Assembly (NCBI RefSeq): GCF_020025155.1
Contig: NZ_CP073751.1
Coordinates: 2,108,001-2,172,000 of the forward strand
Length of the DNA stretch: 64,000 nt
Origin: Halopseudomonas nanhaiensis
GTDB lineage: Bacteria; Pseudomonadota; Gammaproteobacteria; Pseudomonadales; Pseudomonadaceae
Reading direction: 5' to 3'
Every line of letters starts with the position of its first letter. Position 1 is the first letter of the stretch. Of this stretch, positions 1-8,570 are shown one piece after another. Below the pieces are notes generated by a model. The model had not been told where the DNA came from and searched no databases. It saw only the letters and a list, made by a program, of their open reading frames with translations. Position numbers and translations under genes: made by a program.

Positions 1-135
1 ATTACCGATCTGTTGTTCGAGCTCAATCGGGAACAGGGGACGACGTTGGTGATGGTCACTCATGACGCGCGACTTGCCGAACGCTGTCAGCGCGCCCTGC
101 ACATTGAAGCCGGTCGCCTGGTACAACCGACATGA
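1..135 (+). CDS. ABC transporter ATP-binding protein, C-terminal fragment (YbbA-type)
   Basis: Only the last 44 codons are inside the window; the gene begins before position 1. The visible part carries the H-loop switch sequence VMVTHD and ends with a short tail typical of small LolD/YbbA-type ATPases. The stop codon overlaps the start of the next gene (ATGA at 132-135), so the ATPase and the large permease that follows are translationally coupled and probably form one exporter. By family knowledge, YbbA pairs with the YbbP permease in the inner membrane. The partner identifies it better than the fragment does; a LolD-like assignment cannot be excluded. Confidence 0.8.
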   Translation: MTDLLFELNREQGTTLVMVTHDARLAERCQRALHIEAGRLVQPT

Positions 136-2645
136 GCCGCAGCGCATCGACCTGGGTGCTGGCCACACGGCTCCTGGCCCGCGACTGGCGTGCGGGCGAG
201 CTCAAGGTGCTGCTGGTGGCTCTGATCATCGCGGTATTGGTCAGCACCGCGATCAGCTTCTTCACCAACCGGCTCGAGCGCGGGATGAGCAGCCGGGCAG
301 CAGAATTTCTCGGCGCGGATCTCGTTGTATCGTCGCGAGCCGAGTTGCCCCCAGCCTTTCTCGAGCAAGCCCGGGCGCTTGGAATGTCACACTCGGAGAT
401 GGTCGAGTTTTCCAGCGTCATAGCCAGCACCGAGGACATGCAACTGTCCAGCGTCAAGGCGGTGAGCGACGGATATCCCCTGCGCGGCGAGGTGCGCACG
501 GCTGACGGACCTTTCGGTGAGGAGCGCATTGCCGCCGGCGTTCCACCGCGGGGTACCATCTGGACCGAGGCCCGACTATTGAACGTGCTGGGCAGCTCGG
601 TCGGCGAGAATCTCGAAGTGGGCATGAGCGAATTGGCCGTCAGCGCCGTACTGACACACGAGCCAGACCGGGCGGGTGACTTCTACAGCCTCACGCCCCG
701 GGTACTGATGAATCTCCAGGACCTGGGTGCCACGGGGATCATCCAGCCTGGCAGCCGGGTTCGTTACCGTCTATTGCTAGCCGGCTCCGAGCAACAGCGG
801 CAGCAGTATGCCGACTGGATCGGCCCACGCCTGGAAGACAATCAGCGATTGACCAGCGTGTCGGACGACAACCGGCAGATCGGCAGCGCACTGGGCCGCG
901 CCAGTCAGTTCCTCGGTCTGGCGAGCATCGCAGCGGTCGTCCTGGCGGGCGTCGCCGTTGCGCTGTCGGCAAACCGTTTTGCCAGCCGCCATTTCGATAC
1001 CAGCGCCCTGCTGCGTTGTCTGGGCGCCAGTCGCCGGCGTGTGATGTCGCTGTTTCTCATCCAGCTGGCCTGCCTTGGGCTGCTCGCGACGCTGATCGGC
1101 GTGACGCTTGGCTGGGGCATGCAGGCGGGACTGGTGTGGCTGCTCAAGGACCTGCTGCCGCCGGATATGCCGGCACCCGGGATCAAGCCGCTGCTGGTCG
1201 GCGCCGGCACCGGACTGATCGCACTGGCCGGCTTTGCTCTCCCCCCCTTGCTGCGGCTCGGACGCGTCGCGCCCCTGCGAGTGCTGCGCCGGGACCTGGC
1301 GCCATTGCCCAGCAGCGGTTGGGTTATCTACGGTTTGGCTCTCACCGCGCTGGCCCTGCTGATGTGGCAGTTCACCGGCAATCTGAAACTCACACTGGCG
1401 GTAGTGCTGGGCGGGGCCGTGGCAGCGCTCGTGCTGGGCGCAGTGGCATGGGCGCTGCTGCGTTTCGCCGGCAAGCGCCTCCGTAATGCCAGCCTCGCCT
1501 GGCGGCTGGGCAGCGGACAATTGCTCAAGCAACCGGTTACCGCCGCCGGCCAGATCCTGTCGTTCGGTTTGATTATCATGTCGATGCTGGTAATCGTGCT
1601 GTTGCGCACCGAACTGCTGGATGCCTGGCAGACCCAGCTGCCCGAGGACACTCCCAACCATTTTGCGCTGAACATCCTACCGTCCGAGGAATCCGCTTTT
1701 CGCGCCAAGCTCAACGAGATCGGCGCGGTAGCCGCGCCGCTGTATCCGGTCACGCCAGGCCGGCTGGTCGAGGTCAACGGCCAACCGGTGCGCGCGCTGG
1801 TCACCAAGGACAGCCAGGCCGACCGCGCCATCAATCGCGATCTCAGTCTCACCTCCGCTCCTGATCTGGCGGCAGACAACACGCTGGTAGAAGGCAGCTG
1901 GTGGAACGAGGTCGAGGAGACCGGCGAGCCGATGGTATCGATCGAAGCGGAACTCGCCGACGGCATGGGCGTGAAGATCGATGATCTGTTGACCTTCGTC
2001 ATTGCCGGCAGCCGCCTGGAAGCGCGCGTCACCAGCATCCGCGAGGTGCAGTGGGACACCTTCACCCCGAACTTCTACATGATTTTCTCGCCAGGCACGC
2101 TCGATGACGCCCCGACGACCATTCTCACGGCGTTCAGCCTGCCGAGTGAAAACCGCGAAGCACTGCGCAGCCTGTCACGGGAATTCCCGGCCATGACGCT
2201 CCTGGAGGTCGAGGCCATCCTTGCACAGATCAGAGACATCCTCGCGCAGGTGACCCTGGCGGTGGAGTACGTACTGCTGTTCGTGTTGCTGGCAGGCTTT
2301 ACGGTGCTCTTCGCAGCCCTGCAGGCCACACTGGATGAAAGGCTCTACGAAGGCGCCCTGCTGCGCACACTCGGTGCCGGACGAAGCCTGCTCCGACGGG
2401 CCAACCGCATGGAGTTTGCGCTGCTTGGCGCGCTCGCTGGCGTCCTGGCGATATTCGCCGCCGAACTGATCACCTGGGGGCTTTACAGCCAGGTAATGGA
2501 CCTTCAGTGGCAACCGCACTGGCTGGCATGGCTGCTGGTGCCGTTTGGCAGTGCCGTGCTGATCGGCGTCGCTGGCGCACTGGGGACGCGCGCAGTGGTC
2601 AACCAGAGCCCGATGCGACTGATCAATCAGGGTAACGGAACATGA
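132..2645 (+). CDS. ybbP: ABC transporter permease, YbbP/FtsX family
   Basis: An 837-residue inner-membrane permease, the length usual for YbbP and about twice a LolC/LolE subunit. It starts with a cytoplasmic segment and a first membrane helix (about residues 24-44), followed by a large extracytoplasmic domain. FtsX-like blocks of helices lie near residues 255-420 and 700-830, with further helices near 430-500. The arrangement is the duplicated FtsX/MacB_PCD type. It probably works with the upstream ATPase as an exporter or lipid/protein-releasing machine; in E. coli the pair sits beside the tesA esterase gene, but substrate is unknown. The ATG overlaps the ATPase stop, and the stop overlaps greB by ATGA. 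Confidence 0.88.
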   Translation: MSRSASTWVLATRLLARDWRAGELKVLLVALIIAVLVSTAISFFTNRLERGMSSRAAEFLGADLVVSSRAELPPAFLEQARALGMSHSEMVEFSSVIASTEDMQLSSVKAVSDGYPLRGEVRTADGPFGEERIAAGVPPRGTIWTEARLLNVLGSSVGENLEVGMSELAVSAVLTHEPDRAGDFYSLTPRVLMNLQDLGATGIIQPGSRVRYRLLLAGSEQQRQQYADWIGPRLEDNQRLTSVSDDNRQIGSALGRASQFLGLASIAAVVLAGVAVALSANRFASRHFDTSALLRCLGASRRRVMSLFLIQLACLGLLATLIGVTLGWGMQAGLVWLLKDLLPPDMPAPGIKPLLVGAGTGLIALAGFALPPLLRLGRVAPLRVLRRDLAPLPSSGWVIYGLALTALALLMWQFTGNLKLTLAVVLGGAVAALVLGAVAWALLRFAGKRLRNASLAWRLGSGQLLKQPVTAAGQILSFGLIIMSMLVIVLLRTELLDAWQTQLPEDTPNHFALNILPSEESAFRAKLNEIGAVAAPLYPVTPGRLVEVNGQPVRALVTKDSQADRAINRDLSLTSAPDLAADNTLVEGSWWNEVEETGEPMVSIEAELADGMGVKIDDLLTFVIAGSRLEARVTSIREVQWDTFTPNFYMIFSPGTLDDAPTTILTAFSLPSENREALRSLSREFPAMTLLEVEAILAQIRDILAQVTLAVEYVLLFVLLAGFTVLFAALQATLDERLYEGALLRTLGAGRSLLRRANRMEFALLGALAGVLAIFAAELITWGLYSQVMDLQWQPHWLAWLLVPFGSAVLIGVAGALGTRAVVNQSPMRLINQGNGT

Positions 2646-3136
2646 GCCGCTACCGACCTCCGCGTTCGGCCGGTACACCGCTGATAACCGCCGACGGGGC
2701 GCAGCGCCTGCGCGACGAGCTGCATGAGCTCTGGAACGTGCGCCGGCCTGTGGTCACGCAGGCGGTGAGCGAAGCGGCTGCGCAGGGCGATCGCTCGGAA
2801 AACGCCGAGTACACCTACGGCAAGAAGATGCTGCGGGAAATCGACAGCCGGGTTCGCTTCCTGCGCAAGCGACTGGAAAATCTCAAGGTGGTGGACCAAC
2901 CACCGTCCAACCCGGAGAAGGTGTATTTCAGCGCACGCGTGACGCTTGAAGATGAGGATGGCGTTCCGCTTCAGGTACGGATTGTCGGCCCCGACGAAAT
3001 CGACCCGAAGAGGCAGCACATAAGCATCGATAGCCCGATGGCTCGGGCATTGGTCGGCAAGCAGGTCGATGACGAGGTAACAGTGCGGGCGCCGGCCGGC
3101 GAAAAGCTGTACTGGATCGTGTCGATCGAGTATTGA
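2642..3136 (+). CDS. greB: Transcription elongation factor GreB
   Basis: A 164-residue Gre-family protein that binds the RNA polymerase secondary channel and stimulates cleavage of backtracked transcripts. The N-terminal coiled coil contains the acidic tip region DRSENAEY near residues 49-56, whose acidic residues hold the catalytic Mg ion in this family. The C-terminal half is the FKBP-like domain (IVGPDEID, then SPMARALVGK). Length and the basic start MSRYRPPR favour GreB over GreA. The start codon overlaps the permease stop by ATGA. It converges on the hydroquinone reductase gene, with only 21 bases between the two stops. Confidence 0.95.
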   Translation: MSRYRPPRSAGTPLITADGAQRLRDELHELWNVRRPVVTQAVSEAAAQGDRSENAEYTYGKKMLREIDSRVRFLRKRLENLKVVDQPPSNPEKVYFSARVTLEDEDGVPLQVRIVGPDEIDPKRQHISIDSPMARALVGKQVDDEVTVRAPAGEKLYWIVSIEY

Positions 3137-3157
3137 GCGGGCCGGCACGGCACCTGG

Positions 3158-4117
3158 CTACATGCCCATCCATTCCGAGGGCGGCGCACCGCGGCCATGC
3201 GGCTCGTTCAGGTCCATGCCCTCGCCCAGCGGCACGATGCGGGTTGGGTTGATGTGCTCGTGACTGTAGTAATAATGTTGCTTGATGTGCTCGAAGTTCA
3301 CCGTATCGGCCACCCCCGGCCACTGATACAGCTCACGCAGGTAGCCGGACATGTTGAAGTAGTCCTGTATACGGCGGATGTTGCACTTGAAATGTCCGTG
3401 ATACACCGGATCGAAGCGCACCAGCGTGGTGAACAAACGCCAGTCGGCTTCGGTGATTCTGTCTCCAGCCAGGTAGCGCTGCTTGCTCAGAATGTCCTCG
3501 ACCCAATCCAGCGCGTCGAACAGCTTCAGGCATTCCTTCTCGTACACCTCCTGCGCGGTCGCGAAGCCGGTCTTGTACACCCCGTTGTTGATCTCGTGGT
3601 AGACCCGATGATTGATCGCATCGATGGTCTCGCGCAGGTCGGCCGGATAATAATCATCGCGGTTGCCGGTGAGCTGGTCGAAGGCGCTATTGAAGAGGCG
3701 GATGATCTCTGCCGACTCGTTGTTGACGATGGTCTCGTCCCGTTTGTCCCAGAGCACAGGCACCGTCACTCGCCCGGTGTAGTCTGACTTGGCGTGGGTG
3801 TATAGCTCATGGTGACGGGTGTGGCCGTAGAGCGGCTCGGCGGGGTCATAGGTCCAGCCCTGCTCCAGCATATGCGGATGCACCACGGTGACATCGATAT
3901 GCGGCTCCAGCCCTTTTAGCGAGCGCATGATCAGCGTGCGATGCGCCCACGGACAGGCCAGCGAGACATACAGGTGGTAGCGGCCCGACTCCGGCGCAAA
4001 CCGACCGCCGGTCTCTACCTGATTGCGGAAGCCGGCGTCTTCCCGTACAAAGGCGCCTCCGGTGCTCTTGGTGTCATACCATTCATCGTGCCATGTACCT
4101 TCGACAAGGCGTCCCAT
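3158..4117 (-). CDS. yqjG: Glutathionyl-hydroquinone reductase (YqjG/Xi-class GST)
   Basis: A 319-residue Xi-class glutathione transferase that reduces glutathionyl-hydroquinones to hydroquinones with glutathione. The catalytic cysteine is C55 in the motif SLACPWAHR; this CPW motif distinguishes the class from Ser/Tyr GSTs. The N-terminal thioredoxin-like half is followed by the all-helical half ending in GRGAPPSEW. The reverse complement carries a GAGGA-like site just before the ATG. It is transcribed away from the helicase gene, sharing a 137-base intergenic region. Length fits the family (about 315-330). Confidence 0.92.
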   Translation of the reverse strand: MGRLVEGTWHDEWYDTKSTGGAFVREDAGFRNQVETGGRFAPESGRYHLYVSLACPWAHRTLIMRSLKGLEPHIDVTVVHPHMLEQGWTYDPAEPLYGHTRHHELYTHAKSDYTGRVTVPVLWDKRDETIVNNESAEIIRLFNSAFDQLTGNRDDYYPADLRETIDAINHRVYHEINNGVYKTGFATAQEVYEKECLKLFDALDWVEDILSKQRYLAGDRITEADWRLFTTLVRFDPVYHGHFKCNIRRIQDYFNMSGYLRELYQWPGVADTVNFEHIKQHYYYSHEHINPTRIVPLGEGMDLNEPHGRGAPPSEWMGM

Positions 4118-4215
4118 ACGGTCCTCCTCTTGTGTGTCCGTTTGTCAGCCTGACAGGCCTTTGCGGGGAAGGCCAGCCGCGGAAAAAGCTTGCGGCAAAT
4201 CCCCTGTGTTGCGCG

Positions 4216-4221
4216 TATACT
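4216..4221 (+). promoter_or_regulatory. Candidate sigma-70 -10 box for the helicase gene
   Basis: TATACT lies 33 bases before the helicase start, preceded by GCGCG. A -35 match is weak (GCGGCA at an 18-base spacing, or TTGCGG at 20), so this is a sequence-pattern call only. Confidence 0.35.
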
Positions 4222-4254
4222 ATTCGACTCTTTCCCCCAAGGTTTATCTCCCGT

Positions 4255-5958
4255 ATGTCCGATACCGCTCCGGCGGCAGTGCATTTCGCCGATCTCGGCT
4301 TGCCTGCACCGCTCCTCCAGGCTTTGAGCAGCCTGGGCTATGAAACACCTTCTCCGATTCAGGCAGAGGCGATTCCGACTCTGCTGGCTGGGCAGGATCT
4401 GCTGGGTCTGGCTCAGACCGGCACCGGCAAGACAGCCGCCTTTGCCTTGCCGGTTCTGGCCGGCATCGACGTCAGCTTGCGCGCCACGCAGGCTTTGATC
4501 CTGACTCCCACGCGGGAGCTCGCACTGCAGGTAGCCGAAGCACTGCAGCGCTATGCGCAGAACATGCGCGGTTTCTCCGTGCTGGCGCTGTACGGCGGCT
4601 CGGCTTTCGCGCCGCAATTCAAGGCGCTCGAGCGTGGAGCCCATGTTGTCGTCGCTACGCCGGGTCGTCTGACCGACCACATGCGCCGCGGCAGCATCAA
4701 ATTCGATTCGATGCGCTTCCTGGTGCTCGACGAAGCTGACGAAATGCTCAAGATGGGCTTCGCCGATGATCTCGACGCCGTCTTCGAAAAGGTTCCGGAA
4801 GCCACCCAGAAGGCACTGTTCTCCGCAACCATGCCGGCCGGCGTGCGCACCGTGGCGCGCAAGCACATGCGCGACCCCAAGGAAATTCGCCTGCACAGCG
4901 GCGTGAGCAGCAGTCTGGACACCATCACCCAGAAGGTCTGGGAAGTGTCCAATCATCACAAGCTCGATGCCATGACCCGCCTGCTCGAAGTCGAGCCGGT
5001 CGAGGCGATGATCGTATTCGTCCGCACCAAGACGGCTAGTCTTGAGCTGGCAGAGCGTCTCGAGGCGCGCGGCTTCGCTGCTGCTGCGCTCAATGGCGAC
5101 CTTAGCCAGCAACTGCGTGAGCAGGTGGTCGACCGCCTCAAGCGAGGGTTGCTGGACATCGTTGTGGCCACCGACGTGGCGGCCCGCGGCCTGGACGTCG
5201 AGCGTATTTCGCACGTGTTGAACTATGATCTGCCGCACGACAGCGAGTCCTACGTTCACCGTATCGGTCGTACCGGCCGGGCCGGCCGCTCGGGCACCGC
5301 GATCCTGTTCGCCACCCCGCGTGAGCGCCGTCTTCTGCACGTGCTGGAGAAAGCCACCGGTCAGAAGATCCAGCCGCAGGCCCTGCCCAGTGCCGATGCC
5401 GTTCGCAGCGGTCGACTCAGCAAGCTGGCTGCACGCCTGAACAGCGCGCGAGAAAATACCGGCGCGCTGCATCAGCAACTGGTTCGCGATCTGCTGGAAC
5501 TGACCAACATGGATCCGGAAGAACTGGTTGCCGCGTTGCTGAGCGTGTTGCCAGGCGCCAAAACACTCGTCGAGCCGGTGGCAGATCTGCCTGCCGCGCC
5601 GCCGCGCCGCGAAGGTGCAGATGATCGCGATTCCGGTCTGGTCCGTTACAAGGTTCAGGGTGGCCGCGCAAACAATCTGATGCCCAAGCCGCTGGTTGAT
5701 GCGCTGGTCAAGCATGGTCGGCTTCAGCGCCAGCAGATCGGTCACATCAAGATGTTTACCGAGCACACCGGCGTGTATCTGCCGCAGCTGGACGACGCCA
5801 CACTGGGTCGCCTGGCTGATGTGGAGATCAACGGCGTAGCGCTGCAGATCCGCTCCTGGCCGGCACCGCCCGGCGAGAGCGATCGCCCGCCGCGCCGCGC
5901 ACCGCGCAAGGATTTCGCCGGCAAACCGAAACCTGCGCCAAAGCCCCGCCAGGGCTGA
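4255..5958 (+). CDS. deaD: DEAD-box ATP-dependent RNA helicase (DeaD/CsdA-like)
   Basis: A 567-residue ATP-dependent RNA helicase for ribosome assembly or mRNA turnover. Visible motifs: Q-motif region (PSPIQ), Walker A AQTGTGKT at 53-60, PTRELA, the DEAD box at 159-162, SAT, and HRIGRTGRAGR (motif VI) in the second RecA domain. The C-terminus holds a DbpA-type RNA-binding domain (about residues 470-545: GGRANNLMPK ... GHIKMFTEHTGVYLP), then a short basic, proline-rich tail. The open frame extends 54 codons upstream, but ATG 4255 begins with the family-like MSDTAPAAVHF and has AAGG about 14 bases upstream and a good -10 box nearby. DeaD is preferred over RhlE or DbpA because of the domain order, but the symbol is tentative. 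Confidence 0.87.
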   Translation: MSDTAPAAVHFADLGLPAPLLQALSSLGYETPSPIQAEAIPTLLAGQDLLGLAQTGTGKTAAFALPVLAGIDVSLRATQALILTPTRELALQVAEALQRYAQNMRGFSVLALYGGSAFAPQFKALERGAHVVVATPGRLTDHMRRGSIKFDSMRFLVLDEADEMLKMGFADDLDAVFEKVPEATQKALFSATMPAGVRTVARKHMRDPKEIRLHSGVSSSLDTITQKVWEVSNHHKLDAMTRLLEVEPVEAMIVFVRTKTASLELAERLEARGFAAAALNGDLSQQLREQVVDRLKRGLLDIVVATDVAARGLDVERISHVLNYDLPHDSESYVHRIGRTGRAGRSGTAILFATPRERRLLHVLEKATGQKIQPQALPSADAVRSGRLSKLAARLNSARENTGALHQQLVRDLLELTNMDPEELVAALLSVLPGAKTLVEPVADLPAAPPRREGADDRDSGLVRYKVQGGRANNLMPKPLVDALVKHGRLQRQQIGHIKMFTEHTGVYLPQLDDATLGRLADVEINGVALQIRSWPAPPGESDRPPRRAPRKDFAGKPKPAPKPRQG

Positions 5959-5961
5959 GCA

Positions 5962-6786
5962 GTGGACTGGATCGATATCGGCGTCAATCTCACTGACGCC
6001 GCCTTCGACGCCGACCGCCAGGCCGTTCTTGAACGAGCCTGGCAGGCCGGTATCAGTCAGATGGTGTTGACATCCACGTCATCCCATACAGCAAAAGCGG
6101 TTCAGGACCTCTGCAGCACGCAGCCTGACCGACTCTTCTGTACCGCAGGCATTCATCCTCACGAAGCGCGCCACTGGACCTCTGAGTTGAGTGACGAGGT
6201 TCGCGAGCTGGCGAATGCTGATCCGGTCCGCGCGATTGGTGAATGCGGCCTGGACTTCAATCGAGATTTTTCTCCGCGTTCTTCTCAGATCAAGGCACTC
6301 GAGGAGCAGCTTCAGCTCGCCGTCGAACTTCAGCTTCCTGTCTTTCTGCACGAGCGCGACGCCAGCGAACAGCTCGTGCACATCCTCAAGGACTACCGCG
6401 ATCAACTCCCCGCAGCGGTGGTGCACTGCTTCACCGCCGGACGCGAGGCCCTGTTTGCCTATCTCGATCTGGACCTGCACATCGGCATCACCGGCTGGAT
6501 CTGCGATGAGCGGCGGGGCACCCATCTGCTCGAACTGGTTCCGAATATTCCTGCTGGCCGCCTCATGCTGGAAACGGACGCACCCTGGCTGCTTCCGCGC
6601 ACACTCGATCCGAAGCCCAGAAACCGGCGTAACGAACCGGCGTTCATAGGCGCTGTCGCGGAAACCGTGGCCACTTGCAGGCATGAATCGGTAACCGATC
6701 TGGCTCGCCACACGACCCGCACCGCCCGCACATTCTTCAAGCTGCCAACGCCCGCTGCAGAGCCCCTGCGAGACCAGGCGTCATAA
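5962..6786 (+). CDS. tatD: TatD-family metal-dependent deoxyribonuclease
   Basis: A 274-residue TIM-barrel hydrolase. It starts at GTG 5962, three bases after the helicase stop, so the two are probably co-transcribed. The start [11 protein letters not shown] is typical of TatD itself, which lacks the HxH seen in YcfH paralogues. Other metal and active-site motifs are [35 protein letters not shown] and LETDAPWL. TatD proteins are 3'-5' DNA exonucleases linked to DNA repair after oxidative damage; there is no tatABC gene here. Confidence 0.92.
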   Translation: MDWIDIGVNLTDAAFDADRQAVLERAWQAGISQMVLTSTSSHTAKAVQDLCSTQPDRLFCTAGIHPHEARHWTSELSDEVRELANADPVRAIGECGLDFNRDFSPRSSQIKALEEQLQLAVELQLPVFLHERDASEQLVHILKDYRDQLPAAVVHCFTAGREALFAYLDLDLHIGITGWICDERRGTHLLELVPNIPAGRLMLETDAPWLLPRTLDPKPRNRRNEPAFIGAVAETVATCRHESVTDLARHTTRTARTFFKLPTPAAEPLRDQAS

Positions 6787-6908
6787 GACTACCGTCAATC
6801 GCCTGACCCTATGCGCCCGCACGCTTTTGCGTGATGATGGCGTCATTAGAACACCCTGCCTGCGAGCGGGGGCCCGGCCGCTGTCCGCCCTGGAGTATTC
6901 AGCCCATC

Positions 6909-8381
6909 ATGATCGGCTCGTTGAAGTTTTCTTTGCGTTACCTGATTCCCGCAATCGCCCTGCTTGCTGCGCCGGTAGCGACCGTTGCGGCCGACTCGGG
7001 CACCCTTCCCGCTCAGGTCCGCTCGGCGCTGGCCAACGCGAAGATCCCTGCCTCGGCGTTCTCGCTCGCGGTGATTCCTCTGGAAGGTCAGGGCATGGCG
7101 CAATACGTCAATGCCGATCAGGCGGTAAATCCTGCCTCGACGATGAAACTGGTAACCACCTACGCGGCACTTGAGCTCCTGGGTCCTACGTACCAGTGGC
7201 GCAGTGAGTTTTACGGCACCGGCCCGATACGCGATGGAAAACTGAACGGTGATCTGGTGTTCCGAGGAGATGCCGATCCGAAACTGACCATGGAACGCAT
7301 CTGGTTAATGCTGCGCGATCTGCGGGCCGCCGGCGTTCGTGAGGTGACCGGCGATCTGGTGCTGCAACCGGGCGATTTGCGCATGCCGGTGGACCTGCCC
7401 GCCTTCCGCGATGACGGCAACGATCCCAGCCGTCCGTTTCTGGTGGAACCGGACCCGTTGCTGACCAACCTCAAACTGTTCAATCTCAAGACATATGGCG
7501 AGGCAGGCGGCATCCGAGTTCACCTCGACCCAGCGTTGCCCGAGTTGCAGATCATCAACCAGGTCAAGCTGCTGCCCCCGGTGAAGTCTTGCCCCTGGCC
7601 CAATGTCACCTATGGCCTGACCGATAACGGCAATCACGCTCAGATGCGCCTGACCGGTGCCATTCACCAGGGCTGTTCCGCCGAACGCTATCTCTCCGCC
7701 CTGAACGCTCAGACCTATACGGCCAGTCTTATTCGCACTCTGTGGTACGAGATGGGCGGCAGCATCGCCGGCGCCACGCGCGTCGACAAGGCTCCGGCTG
7801 GGGCCAGATTGCTTGCCCGGAGCACCTCTCCTGACCTGGTAACCGTGGTGCGGGAGATCAACAAGTTCAGCAACAACACCATGGCGCGCCAGCTGTTTCT
7901 GACCATAGGCCGCGAGCAGCGCAGTCCAGTCGATGCGGACGATCACAAGGCAGCAACACGGATCATCAATCAATGGCTGGCGGACAAGGGCATCGCCCCC
8001 GACGCACTGGTGATGGAGAACGGCTCCGGGCTGTCGCGCAGCGAGCGACTAACCGCGCGTGAGATGGCCCAGCTGCTCGAGGCGGCATGGAAAAGCCCCT
8101 ACGCATCGGAATTCATCGCCTCCATGCCGCTGGCTGCGATGGATGGCACAATGCGCAAACGGTTGCGCAATACCCCGGTGGCCGGACGTGCGCACATCAA
8201 GACCGGGTCACTGAGCTCGGTGCGGGCCATCGCCGGCATTACCCAGGACGCCAATGGGCAAAGCTGGGCAGTGACAGCCATCGTCAATCATCCGGCCGCC
8301 GGCGGCAGCCGACATGCCATGGACCTGGTTCTTCAGGACGTCTTCCGCCGGGTCCCGACCGATATCGCTACCAAGCAGTAA
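6909..8381 (+). CDS. dacB: D-alanyl-D-alanine carboxypeptidase/endopeptidase (PBP4-type)
   Basis: A 490-residue periplasmic class C penicillin-binding protein that trims or opens peptidoglycan cross-links. The chosen ATG gives a clear signal peptide (MIGSLKFSLR then a hydrophobic core, probable cut after AVA-type residues near 27). Active-site motifs: STMK at 77-80 (nucleophile S77), SNN in KFSNNTMARQ, and HIKTGSLS near the C-terminus. A large insert between the first two motifs matches the PBP4 layout. An in-frame ATG 26 codons upstream would bury the signal peptide and is disfavoured. A REP-like palindrome follows the stop. Confidence 0.93.
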   Translation: MIGSLKFSLRYLIPAIALLAAPVATVAADSGTLPAQVRSALANAKIPASAFSLAVIPLEGQGMAQYVNADQAVNPASTMKLVTTYAALELLGPTYQWRSEFYGTGPIRDGKLNGDLVFRGDADPKLTMERIWLMLRDLRAAGVREVTGDLVLQPGDLRMPVDLPAFRDDGNDPSRPFLVEPDPLLTNLKLFNLKTYGEAGGIRVHLDPALPELQIINQVKLLPPVKSCPWPNVTYGLTDNGNHAQMRLTGAIHQGCSAERYLSALNAQTYTASLIRTLWYEMGGSIAGATRVDKAPAGARLLARSTSPDLVTVVREINKFSNNTMARQLFLTIGREQRSPVDADDHKAATRIINQWLADKGIAPDALVMENGSGLSRSERLTAREMAQLLEAAWKSPYASEFIASMPLAAMDGTMRKRLRNTPVAGRAHIKTGSLSSVRAIAGITQDANGQSWAVTAIVNHPAAGGSRHAMDLVLQDVFRRVPTDIATKQ

Positions 8382-8429
8382 AGGTCTACCAACAATAGAG
8401 CATGCGGTTTCCGGCCCGCCGTCATGCTC

Positions 8430-8483
8430 GCTCCTACAATGCGGCCCCCGGCTCAGTGTAGGAGCGCACCTGGGCGCGAAAGC
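8430..8483. repeat. REP-like palindromic element
   Basis: The 9-base arm GCTCCTACA (8430-8438) is the exact reverse complement of TGTAGGAGC (8457-8465). The right arm continues as GTAGGAGCGCACCTGGGCG and CGAAAGC, close to the Pseudomonas REP consensus (GTAGGAGCG...CGCGAA). It lies between the convergent dacB and rlmKL genes, the usual location for REP/BIME elements. No second copy was noticed in the window. Confidence 0.65.
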
Positions 8484-8570
8484 GGACTGGCCGACCCCAC
8501 CCAGACCCAAACCCTTCGCGGTCATGCCCGCGCCTGCAAGGGATGTGCTTGCTATACGGTGCTTGGGGCA

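Noticed and set aside
4015-5766. 583-codon minus-strand open frame across the DEAD-box helicase
   Set aside because: It lies entirely antisense to a well-supported gene, is Cys/His/Arg/Gln-biased as expected for reverse GC-rich codons, and lacks a ribosome-binding site.
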